Origin: Bacteroidia bacterium
Lineage (GTDB): Bacteria > Bacteroidota > Bacteroidia > Bacteroidales > VadinHA17
Direction of reading: 5' to 3'
Assembly: GCA_026391475.1 (NCBI GenBank)
Contig: JAPLED010000091.1
Span: 1 to 46,548 of the forward strand
Length of the DNA stretch: 46,548 nt
In this document: positions 15,119 to 24,198 of the stretch, in pieces
Layout: each line of letters opens with the position of its first letter
Position numbering within the stretch: the first letter of the stretch is position 1
Translations under genes and position numbers: made by a program
Notes under the pieces: model-generated
What the model saw: the letters and a program-made list of their open reading frames with translations, nothing else
Databases searched by the model: none
Told to the model about the DNA's origin: nothing

Positions 15119-16474
15119 TTAATAAGAGCCTCTTGAAGGTTCTTTTACTTTTATGGCAAGAAGTATCATAGAAATAATTGCAATGGTACCACCAAAACCA
15201 AAGGCGACTGTTCCTCCGAATCCCGGAAAACGCATATCAAAAAAGCTGTAAAGAAATCCGAAAATAATACTTGCCGGCAGTGCCCCAAGACCAATTGAAA
15301 AATTGAACAGGCCAAATGCAGTTCCCCTCTTCTCATCATTTACAAGGTCGGTTACAAAAGCTTTTTCAGCACCCTCGGTAAAAGCATAGAACAAAGCATA
15401 TATTGCAAAGAGAATGAATGTAGCAACAATCTGAAGATCAGGCGAGAAAAATATCAGAAGAGCAAAAGAGATGTAAACAAAAGCATAGATTCCCCACCCG
15501 ATATTAATTACTATTTTCCGTCCTATCTTATCCGACAGAGCCCCTAAAGGAGTTGAGAAGATAACCTTAATTATATGAAAGAAAGCCCACACAAGTGGTA
15601 AAAACAGGATATTGATCATCTTCGATTGAGCAGCTACATCTCCAAAATTTGTGACCATGTTATGAAGAGGAGCTATACTGTTGACGAGGTTTACTACCGC
15701 ACCGCTTTTATGTATAGCCTCCTGAACTCTGAATAAAAGAAAAGCATCCGACGAATTTCCAAGAGTGAACAGTATCATTATCAAAAGATAATTCCTGAAG
15801 TTTTTATCAAAACTTTTTAAAGAGAAGGTAAAACGTTTTCCAATCCGATTATCAGGTGCAGATTCTTTTACAAAAAAGATGATCGTCAATACAGCTAAAA
15901 TCCCTGGTATTATTGCAAGGATGAATGTCCATCTTAAAGCTAAAAGAGAATCTTTCATCCCGAAGCCTATAAACAGAATGAGAAGAGTTATTATTGCCAG
16001 TACCGGGCCGATTACTGCACCGGTATTATCCATTGCACGATGAAATCCGTAAGATTTACCTCTGATACTTTTATCAACAGAAGAGGCAATTAAGGCATCC
16101 CTGGGAGCTGTTCGTATCCCTTTTCCTACACGGTCAAACATTCTGATTATTATGATCTCCCAGGCAGAGGTAACTATCCCTGTCAGTGGGCGTATCAAAG
16201 ATGAAATTGAATACCCTATCAGCACCAGAAGTTTTCTCTTTCCAATCTTATCGGATATAATCCCACTGATCAGTTTCAGCATTGAAGCGGTGGTCTCAGC
16301 AACTCCTTCAATTATTCCCAGCAAAATTGCACCGGAGCCCAGGGCAGCAACATATACCGGGATGAGGGGATATATCATCTCCGAAGCAGCATCTGTGAAG
16401 AGACTGACAATACCAAGCATTATCACTGCCTGCGGAATCCGTTTTATGGTTTTATCTATTACTTTTGCTTTCAA
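15119..16474 (-). CDS. MFS transporter
   Basis: A 451-residue major facilitator with about 12 hydrophobic segments. The first contains LGIVSLFTDAASEMIYPLIPVY, a signature of one MFS group, and the conserved loop is SDKIGKRKLLVLIG after TM2; GALSDKIGRKIVI is the repeat copy after TM8. There is a long central loop near residues 205-220. The substrate cannot be told; related proteins are annotated as drug or sugar efflux carriers. The frame opens at TTG (16474) directly after an in-frame stop; the next ATG (codon 19) would cut into the first membrane segment, so the TTG start is preferred. It ends a leftward run of four genes. Confidence 0.85.
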   Translation of the reverse strand: MKAKVIDKTIKRIPQAVIMLGIVSLFTDAASEMIYPLIPVYVAALGSGAILLGIIEGVAETTASMLKLISGIISDKIGKRKLLVLIGYSISSLIRPLTGIVTSAWEIIIIRMFDRVGKGIRTAPRDALIASSVDKSIRGKSYGFHRAMDNTGAVIGPVLAIITLLILFIGFGMKDSLLALRWTFILAIIPGILAVLTIIFFVKESAPDNRIGKRFTFSLKSFDKNFRNYLLIMILFTLGNSSDAFLLFRVQEAIHKSGAVVNLVNSIAPLHNMVTNFGDVAAQSKMINILFLPLVWAFFHIIKVIFSTPLGALSDKIGRKIVINIGWGIYAFVYISFALLIFFSPDLQIVATFILFAIYALFYAFTEGAEKAFVTDLVNDEKRGTAFGLFNFSIGLGALPASIIFGFLYSFFDMRFPGFGGTVAFGFGGTIAIISMILLAIKVKEPSRGSY

Positions 16475-16508
16475 TTATGACGGAATTAATAGTCAGAAAC
16501 AGGAATAA

Positions 16509-18344
16509 TTACCTTTTTAAATAATCGTTAAATAAAACCTGAAGATAGGCTTTCCCGCTTTTCTCAGCAGAGTCAGAGTCTTTACCCTCTTTAAGAACCG
16601 GTTTCTTAAGCTTATGATCATAGACTACAACAGCACTGTCGGTAATAAATCCGAAGCCTTCATTATAGGTATAAAATGCAAATGAATTAGATTCACCTGA
16701 CAACAGATCTTTTCCAAAAGGAAAACTACCGCTTAGGCCGAGTTGATTTAATAATGTAATCGGAATATCGACCTGGCTACCCAGTTTCTCAATCCTGATG
16801 CCTTTTTTTGACAATGCTCCGCCAACCCAAAGCATTGGTATTTTGAATACCTCTTGTGAATAAATAAGCATATCGCTAGAAACCCTGCAACAATGGTCAG
16901 CTACCATAATGACAAGTGTATTTTTCCACCAATCTGTCTCTTTTGCCCAATCAAGGAAAGTTCCAAGTGATTTATCAGCATAATAAACAGAGTTTTTGTA
17001 TTTTGTCATGTTATCTTCTCCTGCGAAAACCGGTTCCATTGGAACATCAAATGGTTCATGGCTCGACAATGTAAGTACAACTTTAAGAAAGGGTTCTTTA
17101 ATTGCCTTCATCGAATCTTCAAGAGCATTGAAGAGAACATGATCGTGAACACCCCATTTAGAGTTATAATTTACGGGGTCAAAATTATTTTTAGTAATTA
17201 TATCACGAAAACCTGAGCCAATCACAAAAGAATTAAAATTGGCAAAATTAATCTCTCCTCCATACCAAAAGGAGCTATGGTATCCCTGTTCATTTAATAT
17301 TTTTATCAGACTTGGCAGTGACTGGCTTTTCTTTGGTTCTTTAATAATTGATTGTGCAGGTTGAGCCGGATAACCATTCAGAATTGCAGGCATTGCTTTG
17401 TCAGTCCTGGTACCCGAGGCATAAAAGTCCGAAAAGAGAATCCCCTCCTTAATATATCTGTTAAAATTGGGTGTGACCAATGAGTCTCCTCCCAGTGGTC
17501 CGATCAGATAACTACTGAAACTTTCAAGCACAATAATGAGAATGTTAGGCTGGGTGGAGTTTAGTACTTTTTCAGGAATCCCTTTTTTAAGGGTCAGACT
17601 ATCAACTAAGGCAGTAGCGGATGAGAGATCTCCGAATTCATATGGATTCTTTACAGGTTTTTGAGTGAAAGCCGATGTACCGACATTCCAGATTGCATTT
17701 ATCGCAGTATGGTTAAGAAACATTTTATTACTGAAATAGACCGTACCTGCGTTTATTGGAGCAACTCCGAACCCGCCTCTTATTGGTATTATAAGTGCTG
17801 CCCAGAGAATCATGAAAAACAGAACTCCTGCAAGCCAGAAACGGATCCTCTCAAAACCGCTGAATAATCTGTCAATAAGTTTATTATAAATGAATATAAA
17901 GAAAGAAGATATAAAGGTTATGGTAACAAAAAACAGAATAATCTTCATTGTACTGACTGAGGCCATTGCCTCTCCCGGTGTTTTCAGATATAACATCGGT
18001 GTGTAATCCATCCGAAATCCCCAGTAAGAATAGAGATTAGCGTCAGATACTATAATTATTGATGATAAAACAATAAGAAAATATGAATACCATCTGATGA
18101 AAAACTTATACCAATTGCCATTAAACCAGGTTCCGGGAATGGCAACCAAAACCGGGACAAGCAAATAATATCCTATTGTTGAAATATCCAATGCAGCACC
18201 ATGACGGAATGTGGCAAGAAGTTCGCCCAAACTGTTTTGGAAAGAATCATGGTATTGTACTATAATGAAAAACAGTCTGGCAATGAAGAAAAAAACCAGC
18301 CAGAATATTGCGTAATAACATAAAGCAATGAGTCTTTGTTTCAT
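16509..18344 (-). CDS. LTA synthase-family sulfatase (membrane phosphoglycerol/phosphoethanolamine transferase-like)
   Basis: A 611-residue membrane protein: five hydrophobic segments in residues 1-190, then an extracytoplasmic alkaline-phosphatase-fold domain. Metal and catalytic residues can be seen: Glu in ILIIVLESFSS, the nucleophile Thr in ASGTRTDKAMPAIL, Asp-His in IMVADHC, and His in LSSHEPFDV. Family members transfer phosphoglycerol or phosphoethanolamine from lipids to cell-envelope glycans. In Gram-negative bacteria without lipoteichoic acid the acceptor would be LPS or periplasmic glucan. It sits 34 bp upstream of the MFS gene and 17 bp after the EamA gene, same strand. The substrate is unknown. 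Confidence 0.86.
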   Translation of the reverse strand: MKQRLIALCYYAIFWLVFFFIARLFFIIVQYHDSFQNSLGELLATFRHGAALDISTIGYYLLVPVLVAIPGTWFNGNWYKFFIRWYSYFLIVLSSIIIVSDANLYSYWGFRMDYTPMLYLKTPGEAMASVSTMKIILFFVTITFISSFFIFIYNKLIDRLFSGFERIRFWLAGVLFFMILWAALIIPIRGGFGVAPINAGTVYFSNKMFLNHTAINAIWNVGTSAFTQKPVKNPYEFGDLSSATALVDSLTLKKGIPEKVLNSTQPNILIIVLESFSSYLIGPLGGDSLVTPNFNRYIKEGILFSDFYASGTRTDKAMPAILNGYPAQPAQSIIKEPKKSQSLPSLIKILNEQGYHSSFWYGGEINFANFNSFVIGSGFRDIITKNNFDPVNYNSKWGVHDHVLFNALEDSMKAIKEPFLKVVLTLSSHEPFDVPMEPVFAGEDNMTKYKNSVYYADKSLGTFLDWAKETDWWKNTLVIMVADHCCRVSSDMLIYSQEVFKIPMLWVGGALSKKGIRIEKLGSQVDIPITLLNQLGLSGSFPFGKDLLSGESNSFAFYTYNEGFGFITDSAVVVYDHKLKKPVLKEGKDSDSAEKSGKAYLQVLFNDYLKR

Positions 18345-18361
18345 ATCTGAAAACTAATTTT

Positions 18362-19288
18362 CTACTCTGAATGAGTCTCTCTTGTGTTTCTGTAAAACAT
18401 TATCAATGACGCCGTTATAATAACCATACCGGATACTGTAAGCCATTCCGGATTTTCATTGGGTACAAGTAGCCAGCTTAAAATGGCACCTACGACAGGA
18501 ATTATAAATTTCCACAGATTAAGTTCAGAGACTTTAACCCCCGGACGTTGTAGCAGTTTAAACCACAATGAAAAAGCAAATGCTGCCATAAAACTTAACC
18601 ACAATAAGATCAGCCAGTATTCCAGAGGCAATGACCCTTGTGGCCTCCCCTCAATGGGAATTGATACCAGGTAGAGTATTACCCCTCCGATAAAAAGCGA
18701 AGATGAACTGAGAACAAACGGGTTAATACCCTTACTCCTGAGCGATACAACTACATTACTTGTAGCTGTGGCAATATTGGCAACAAGTATCATCAGTACT
18801 CCTAAAAGTTCGATTGCTGTTCCGAATTTGAAAGCTTGTCTTCCGGCACTGATAAGTATTACACCTGAGATGCCAAATATTATCGTGACAATTTTTTTCC
18901 TCGTCAGCTTATCACCTTTTTGCATCATTGAAGCGATCACAGCAGTAACAAGAGGTTGTGAGCCAACTATCACTGCGCCCAGTGCCCCCGGGACCAGGTT
19001 AAGGCCATGATAGAACAATGAATAATTAATAAGAGTCTGAAGGAGAGTAACCCATGCAACTACCTTCCAGTGTTCCCTGATCATTCTTATATAAACCGCC
19101 GGTTTCACAGTGAAGGGCAGGATCATCAGACCTGAAATGATAAACCGCACTCCTGCAAAATGGAACGGCGTGTCATATTGCAATCCAAGCTTGATGCCTG
19201 CATAAGCGGTTGACCATAGCAGACAGGCAATAATTGCCCAGAAAATAGTGTTTCCCTTACTGTTCAATGAAAAATTGTTTGGCGGCAA
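18362..19288 (-). CDS. EamA/DMT-family transporter
   Basis: A 308-residue drug/metabolite transporter with ten hydrophobic segments in two EamA repeats: the first repeat is about 12-140 (IFWAIIACLLWSTAYAGIKLG; PGALGAVIVGSQPLVTAVIA), the second about 155-300 (GVLMILVANIATATSNVVVS; ELNLWKFIIPVVGAILSWLL). Members export amino acids, sugars or other metabolites; the substrate cannot be predicted. The frame opens at TTG (19288) and no ATG exists before the first membrane helix, so a TTG start is used. It follows the DPP-IV-like gene by 15 bp. Confidence 0.85.
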   Translation of the reverse strand: MPPNNFSLNSKGNTIFWAIIACLLWSTAYAGIKLGLQYDTPFHFAGVRFIISGLMILPFTVKPAVYIRMIREHWKVVAWVTLLQTLINYSLFYHGLNLVPGALGAVIVGSQPLVTAVIASMMQKGDKLTRKKIVTIIFGISGVILISAGRQAFKFGTAIELLGVLMILVANIATATSNVVVSLRSKGINPFVLSSSSLFIGGVILYLVSIPIEGRPQGSLPLEYWLILLWLSFMAAFAFSLWFKLLQRPGVKVSELNLWKFIIPVVGAILSWLLVPNENPEWLTVSGMVIITASLIMFYRNTRETHSE

Positions 19289-19303
19289 ATATCCGAAAAA
19301 AAA

Positions 19304-21559
19304 TCATTTTTCTATCATATTCCAGTCAGGCGGATCAAATCCCAGCAAATGTTTAACGAAAAAATCACGTCGTTTTCTTCCGCCAAATGTACCGCCATTG
19401 CTGATATGTCTTGCACCTGGTACAAATACATATTCAAATTCCTTATTTGCCTTAATTAATGCATTGACCATCTGCTCGGTAGAGGCCGGATCAACATTAT
19501 TATCCATCTCCCCGTTAATCAGGAGCAGCCTGCCTTTCAGCCTCCATGCGTTTTCGACATTCGACGACTGTGCATACTCCTCCCCGACAGGCCATCCCAT
19601 CCACTGCTCGTTCCACCACATTTTATCCATACGGTTATCATGACATCCACATGCGGCAACAGCGACCTTATAGAATTCGGGGTGGAATAATACCGCACCT
19701 GCTGCATTTTGTCCGCCTGCTGATCCGCCATAAATTCCAACCCTTTCAATATCCATATAAGTATATTTTTTAGCAGCAGCCTGCATCCAGAGTATCCTAT
19801 CGGGAAAGCCTGCATCTTTAAGATTTTTCCAACAAACATCGTGAAAAGCTTTCGAACGGTTGGAAGTGCCCATTCCATCAATCTGAACAATAATAAATCC
19901 AAGTTCGGCAAGTTGATGCATCTCGCCAAAAAGTGCCCTGAAGCTTTTTGGCACAAAACTACTGTGAGGTCCGGCATAAATGTTTTCTATTACAGGATAT
20001 TTTTTTGAAGGGTCAAAATTGACCGGTTTAATAATTATACCCCAGATATCAGTTACTCCATCTCTTCCTTTAGCAACAAATACCTCAGGTAGTCTGATAC
20101 CTGTTTCAAGGAGTTTAGTAATATCTGCCTTCTCAATTTCCATAACCTTACTACCGTCTTCGGACTTTCTCAGTACTGAAACAGGTGGTGCATCAACCCT
20201 TGACCATGTATCTACAAATAATTTTTTATCAGGAGAGAAACTGGCTTCATGTGTTCCATCCCCTTCAGTGAGTCTGATAAGTCCTGTCCCGTCAAAGTTA
20301 ATCCGGTAATAATGAATAAAATATGGATCACCCGGCTCCTTTCCGCTGGCCTGAAAAACAATCTGCCGTTTCTTGTCATCAACAAAGGATACATCTCTTA
20401 TAACCCATTCTCCTTTAGTGATCTGATTCTTAACAGCGCCAGTACCGGAATCATACAGATAAAGATGGTTCCATCCGTCTCTCTCTGATGCCCATATTAT
20501 CTCATTGGTTTCATCAAGATTGTATCGGTAATTTTTTCCACTGTAATCGATGAAGGTTGGGGAGGTTTCGTTAATAATGACTTTATAATCGCCGGTTTTT
20601 GCATCAACTTTAATAACCTGATAAACCTGGTGACCTCTTTTGTTGTATTCAAAAGTGAAATAACTATTATCCTTGCTCCAGAGGATATTATTAATTGAAT
20701 ACTGATTGGGAATCATGGAGTCATCTATTATGATTTGCATCTTAGACTCAATATCAAATAATTGCGGGTACTTCTGAGGTATAGCATCTCCCGGTTTCTG
20801 GTATTCATAGGAATAATGCTTTGGTTGCAACTGGTCCTCTGGTGAAGATTCAATATAATATATCATGTGTTTTTCAGCTGGTTTTACCCGGCAGGAGGCT
20901 AGTTTTTTCGAATCCTCCGACCATTTGAAATAGGATGAATAATATTCACCAAGTCCTCCATCATAGCTGAGCTGATACTCTTTTTTATCATCATTAGATC
21001 TGACGTAAACATTGAAGTTTTTTACAAAAGCCGTCCATTTTTTGTCAGGAGAATCTACCGGTTCGTTTCCGAGTTCATCCCTGAATCCCCAGTCCCAGCC
21101 TCCCTGTCTTCCCCTCTCGGTAACCCGGTCTCTTTTAACTATTTTATAATCTTTAAGGTTGCAGATCCAGTTATAATTATCATAAACAAATGCAAAGCTT
21201 CCGAGTTTCTCCGAAAAAAGAATATTCCTGATTGGCAATTTCCCCGGTTCCGCTTTCTTTCCGGTAGCAGATTCAAAAGTCTGAGCAAATTTCTTCTGAT
21301 CAAAAGCCTTTTTTTTTGTAAGATTATTTGTATTCATTATCAAATACTCGACACCATTTGGGGTGTTATTTTCATAGAGAAAACAACCGGTCGAACCTAT
21401 CCATGAAGGTCTGACGTTCCCGTAATAGACTTTATCAGATGTAACTTTGCTCAAATCATCCGCTCTCTTATAGTCGTCGGCCGTTACTTGAGACCAGGAT
21501 ACAGATGGGGAAATGAAGGTGGCAAGAATGAAATTCAGAATCATTATTTTCTTTTTCAT
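19304..21559 (-). CDS. S9 family dipeptidyl peptidase IV-like serine peptidase
   Basis: A 751-residue secreted peptidase. Signal peptide about 1-24 (MKKKIMILNFILATFISPSV, cleaved near WSQ). An N-terminal DPP-IV beta-propeller follows (to about 480), then an alpha/beta hydrolase domain. The catalytic triad is visible, counted from two codons upstream of the chosen start: Ser615 in GGSAGG, Asp688 in GEMDNNV, His720 in GARHIS. The usual GWSYGG of DPP-IV is GGSAGG here, as in other S9 subgroups, so specificity for X-Pro dipeptides is not certain. The frame opens at a TTG two codons before the ATG; I chose the ATG at 21559. It likely degrades peptides in the periplasm for nutrition. Confidence 0.88.
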   Translation of the reverse strand: MKKKIMILNFILATFISPSVSWSQVTADDYKRADDLSKVTSDKVYYGNVRPSWIGSTGCFLYENNTPNGVEYLIMNTNNLTKKKAFDQKKFAQTFESATGKKAEPGKLPIRNILFSEKLGSFAFVYDNYNWICNLKDYKIVKRDRVTERGRQGGWDWGFRDELGNEPVDSPDKKWTAFVKNFNVYVRSNDDKKEYQLSYDGGLGEYYSSYFKWSEDSKKLASCRVKPAEKHMIYYIESSPEDQLQPKHYSYEYQKPGDAIPQKYPQLFDIESKMQIIIDDSMIPNQYSINNILWSKDNSYFTFEYNKRGHQVYQVIKVDAKTGDYKVIINETSPTFIDYSGKNYRYNLDETNEIIWASERDGWNHLYLYDSGTGAVKNQITKGEWVIRDVSFVDDKKRQIVFQASGKEPGDPYFIHYYRINFDGTGLIRLTEGDGTHEASFSPDKKLFVDTWSRVDAPPVSVLRKSEDGSKVMEIEKADITKLLETGIRLPEVFVAKGRDGVTDIWGIIIKPVNFDPSKKYPVIENIYAGPHSSFVPKSFRALFGEMHQLAELGFIIVQIDGMGTSNRSKAFHDVCWKNLKDAGFPDRILWMQAAAKKYTYMDIERVGIYGGSAGGQNAAGAVLFHPEFYKVAVAACGCHDNRMDKMWWNEQWMGWPVGEEYAQSSNVENAWRLKGRLLLINGEMDNNVDPASTEQMVNALIKANKEFEYVFVPGARHISNGGTFGGRKRRDFFVKHLLGFDPPDWNMIEK

Positions 21560-21681
21560 TATCAATACTTTTAATGGGAAATATCTGGTGATTAATTGTT
21601 AAATTATGTTTTTTAAATACATTCGGATAAATGTAACAGAATTTGAATTCAATTTTAATATGAAGACTTCATAATATTTAA

Positions 21682-21689
21682 TAGTTTTG
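21682..21689 (+). promoter_or_regulatory. -7 promoter element of the ThDP enzyme gene
   Basis: TAGTTTTG matches TAnnTTTG, 13 bp before the ATG at 21703. The leader would be very short. No -33 TTTG is seen at the proper distance. Confidence 0.45.
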
Positions 21690-21702
21690 TCTGTTATCCA
21701 AC

Positions 21703-23304
21703 ATGTTATTCATGACTATTGCGGAATATATTGCGAATCAATTATTTAATCACGGAGTCAGATATGTATTCGGCATCCCGGGCGGACCATCCATCCCATA
21801 TCTTGAAGCATTCAGATCCGCAGGTATAAAGTTCATCCTTACATCAAATGAAGCCTCAGCGGGGATCATGGCAGATGTAACAGCCAGGCTGACGGGGATT
21901 CCGGGTGTTTGTCATGCTACCTTCGGACCAGGTGCCACGAACATTGCAACAGGTGTCGGAGGAGCATTACTTGACAGATCTCCTGTTATTGTTTTCACAA
22001 GTGAAATGGATGATATCATGGTTAACCGTACCACCCAGATGAATATCAACCACCAGAAGCTTTTTGAACCTTTAACAAAAGCAACATTCAGGTTGAGTGC
22101 GGATAACGTGGCTGAAGTTATGGAATCGGCAATCAGACTATGCCAGGACTCCTACCCCGGACCAATCCATATAGGACTTCCTTCAGATATATCAGGAATT
22201 GAAATTGATGCAATATCTGCACCAGGGTTGGTTCTTGAGAACAGATATTACCGGAATGACATTCAGAAGGTAATTTCTCTTCTTGAGAAATCACACCGGC
22301 CGCTTATGGCTGTTGGGCTTACAGCAGCACGACTTGATATACAGACTGAATTGCTGGCGTTTCTCGATTCTTGCAGAATGCCGGTAGTGATAACACCCAT
22401 GGCAAAAGGATTGATACCTGAAGACCATCCATGCTATGCCGGAGTGTTATTCCATTCATTAAGCGACTATCTTGAAGATATATACGAAAAGACCGATCTG
22501 GTGATAGGTATTGGTTACGATCCGGTTGAGTACAATTACGAATCGTGGATACCCAACGTACCTCTTGTTCATTTTGACATTATGGAAACCGACATGCCTT
22601 CCACTGGCACTATTGCTCAGTATTCAGGTCCGGTAGATGAATGGTTCAGTATCCTTAAAAATCTGAATACAGGCTCATTGATTTTCGAACAAGCTGTCAT
22701 AAAAGGAATCCGTGATGAAATGAATTCGGTTTTTAATGGCTTTACAAACCATTTCGGACCTGCTGCTGCACTTAAGGTCCTGCAGGATGAATTACCGGAA
22801 GATGTTATACTTACAGCAGATGTCGGTTCTCATCTTCATCTTATCGGACAATTCTGGCAGACCCATGGTAAAGGAAAAATAATAATGACAAACGGATGGT
22901 CGGGAATGGGGTTCGGAATCCCTGCTGCCCTTGCAGCCCAGATGAATAATCCTGAAGCAACAGTCGTTTGTATTACAGGCGATGGTGGCTTCCTCATGAT
23001 GGCCGGAGAGATGATAACTTCAAAAAGATACAATCTACCTGTGATTGTTGTAGTTTTTTCAGACGGCGAGCTTAACCTTATAAAAGTAAAACAGTCGTGG
23101 AAGAACCTCCCACCCTATGGAACCATGCTTTACCATGATGATCTTTTCGGTGCGGATATATTCCTGGGTATTAAAGTATTAAGGGCTGATTCAAATGAAA
23201 ATATGAGAAAAGCAATTATTGAGGCACTTTCTGTAAACGAGCCGGTGATTATAAATGCTGTAATTGACCCTGAGGATTATAAGTGGCTGATTGTAAGGCG
23301 ATAG
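21703..23304 (+). CDS. Thiamine-diphosphate enzyme, acetolactate synthase/decarboxylase-like
   Basis: A 533-residue three-domain ThDP enzyme. Residues 1-170 are the pyrimidine-binding domain, with catalytic Glu50 (TSNEASAG) and FGPGATNIATG. The middle domain is about 185-330. The PP-binding domain carries GDGGFLMMAGEM and, about 27 residues later, VVFSDGELNLIKVKQ. The second ThDP/Mg ligand, normally Asn, is shifted (SDGELN). Motifs resemble acetolactate synthase and benzoylformate or sulfoacetaldehyde-type enzymes, but no ilvN or other partner is adjacent, so branched-chain synthesis is unlikely. The reaction, probably decarboxylation or carboligation of a 2-oxoacid, is unassigned. ATG 21712 is an alternative start. 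Confidence 0.82.
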   Translation: MLFMTIAEYIANQLFNHGVRYVFGIPGGPSIPYLEAFRSAGIKFILTSNEASAGIMADVTARLTGIPGVCHATFGPGATNIATGVGGALLDRSPVIVFTSEMDDIMVNRTTQMNINHQKLFEPLTKATFRLSADNVAEVMESAIRLCQDSYPGPIHIGLPSDISGIEIDAISAPGLVLENRYYRNDIQKVISLLEKSHRPLMAVGLTAARLDIQTELLAFLDSCRMPVVITPMAKGLIPEDHPCYAGVLFHSLSDYLEDIYEKTDLVIGIGYDPVEYNYESWIPNVPLVHFDIMETDMPSTGTIAQYSGPVDEWFSILKNLNTGSLIFEQAVIKGIRDEMNSVFNGFTNHFGPAAALKVLQDELPEDVILTADVGSHLHLIGQFWQTHGKGKIIMTNGWSGMGFGIPAALAAQMNNPEATVVCITGDGGFLMMAGEMITSKRYNLPVIVVVFSDGELNLIKVKQSWKNLPPYGTMLYHDDLFGADIFLGIKVLRADSNENMRKAIIEALSVNEPVIINAVIDPEDYKWLIVRR

Positions 23305-23319
23305 GCGATGTATTTTTTA

Positions 23320-23440
23320 CTACAGGTGACGGGCGTCAGGCAACAGGCTACAGGCTACAGGTAAGAATAGTGCAATTTGTAAATAAACAAACCGTCCAAG
23401 TGAATTAACCATTAGCTACGAGCTATGAGCTATGAGCACC
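23320..23440. repeat. Short intergenic direct repeats (GGCTACA and AGCTATG types)
   Basis: Two clusters of imperfect short direct repeats lie after the ThDP gene: CAGGCAACAGGCTACAGGCT followed by ACAGG, near 23337-23362, and AGCTACGAGCTATGAGCTAT followed by GAGC, near 23414-23438. Unit length is 8-10 bp. They look like non-coding microrepeats, probably slippage products, close to a gene remnant. The rest of 23305-23440 is empty. Confidence 0.6.
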
Positions 23441-23598
23441 TATGAAGAAATGTAGTATTTAAAGTCTTCTTTCAGTATAGAATAGATACAACTATCTTTG
23501 ATTATTCCGTTCTTGATGACATTTCTTTTAAGAGTGGCTTCGAGAGTAAACCCGGCTTTTTCAAGAGCTCTTCGAGAACCAGTATTAAAAATTTCCAT
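23440..23598 (-). pseudogene. 3' remnant of a GNAT acetyltransferase gene
   Basis: A leftward 52-codon fragment: MEIFNTGSRRALEKAGFTLE, then ATLKRNVIKNGIIKDSCIYS and ILKEDF, ending with a TAG at 23440. NTGSRRALEKAGF followed by a G-x-x-x-D-x-x-x-Y pattern is the C-terminal part of RimJ/RimL-type N-acetyltransferases (loop N-x-x-S-x-R-x-LEK-GF, which binds acetyl-CoA). The first 100 or so residues are missing: upstream, the frame runs into the end of the lysine-rich bTHX gene. So only the end of an acetyltransferase is left. Confidence 0.65.
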
Positions 23599-23606
23599 TA
23601 TTTGTT

Positions 23607-24095
23607 TTAGCTCTTCTTCTCCTTTTTAGGTTTAGCTTCCTTAGCTGTTTTCTCCTCTTTTACTTCCTTTTTCTCTTTCGCAGCTTTCGGTGCTTTTGCC
23701 GCAGTTTTTTCTTTGGCAATTTTTATTTCCTTGACCTCTTTTATTTCCTTAATTTCTTTGACTTCTTTAACAGGTTTCACCTCTTTGACAGGTTTCACCT
23801 CTTTAACAGGTTTCACCTCTTTAACAGGTTTCACTTCTTTAACAGGTTTCACCTCTTTAACAGGTTTCACTTCTTTAACAGGTTTCACTTCTTTAACAGG
23901 TTTCACCTCTTTAACAGGTTTCACTTCTTTAACCTCTTTTTTCTCTTTGACTGGCTTCTTATCTTTCGGTTCTTTCTCCTTGATCGCTTTTACAGGTTTA
24001 ATTTCTGGTTTATCAGTTTTTTTCCGTGGACGTCTTACTCCATAAGAGCCAAGAATTATTTTTCCTCTTCTTGATTTTTTATCACCTTTTCCCAT
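23607..24095 (-). CDS. bTHX ribosomal protein with long lysine-rich repeat tail
   Basis: 162 residues. The first 25 (MGKGDKKSRRGKIILGSYGV and RRPRK) match small-subunit protein bTHX of Bacteroidota (usually MGKGDKKTRRGK...GSYGKxRPRK), which is normally only about 25-70 residues. Here it continues with a histone H1-like tail of lysine, glutamate, valine, alanine and proline. Residues about 55-110 contain nine copies of the hexapeptide KEVKPV or close variants, encoded by an 18-bp tandem array. The tail has high charge and probably no fixed structure. The tail may bind RNA or DNA. It could also be a genomic slippage expansion. The bTHX call rests on motif recall; the fusion is visible. Confidence 0.72.
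   Translation of the reverse strand: MGKGDKKSRRGKIILGSYGVRRPRKKTDKPEIKPVKAIKEKEPKDKKPVKEKKEVKEVKPVKEVKPVKEVKPVKEVKPVKEVKPVKEVKPVKEVKPVKEVKPVKEVKPVKEVKEIKEIKEVKEIKIAKEKTAAKAPKAAKEKKEVKEEKTAKEAKPKKEKKS
23771..23932 (-). repeat. 18-bp tandem repeat, nine units, inside the bTHX-like gene
   Basis: On the plus strand CAGGTTTCAC recurs exactly every 18 bp at 23771, 23789, 23807, 23825, 23843, 23861, 23879, 23897 and 23915, each followed by (C/T)TCTTTAA or TCTTTGA. Each unit encodes one KEVKPV. Units differ mainly at synonymous C/T positions. This is a coding array; there are no unique spacers, so it is not CRISPR. Confidence 0.9.
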
Positions 24096-24198
24096 ATCAA
24101 TTGGTTTTGATTAGTTTTATAAACCCTTTTTCAGGGTGGAAGCAAAGTTAATAAAATTCTTTATTTTTATTGAAAAATATTTCCCTAACAATGTAACA

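Noticed and set aside
23771-23932. CRISPR array (regular short repeats)
   Set aside because: The 18-bp units are back to back, have no unique spacers and encode KEVKPV in an open frame.
23713-24045. Opposite-strand ORF of 110 codons over the lysine-rich gene
   Set aside because: It is the mirror reading of the 18-bp tandem repeat (Thr-Gly-Phe-Thr-Ser-Leu units) and has no independent support.
24136-24198. Longer start for the tag-like fragment (GTG/ATT region to 24136)
   Set aside because: Family members start at MTYC, and the upstream codons read low-complexity KFFIFIEKYF, typical of AT-rich non-coding DNA.
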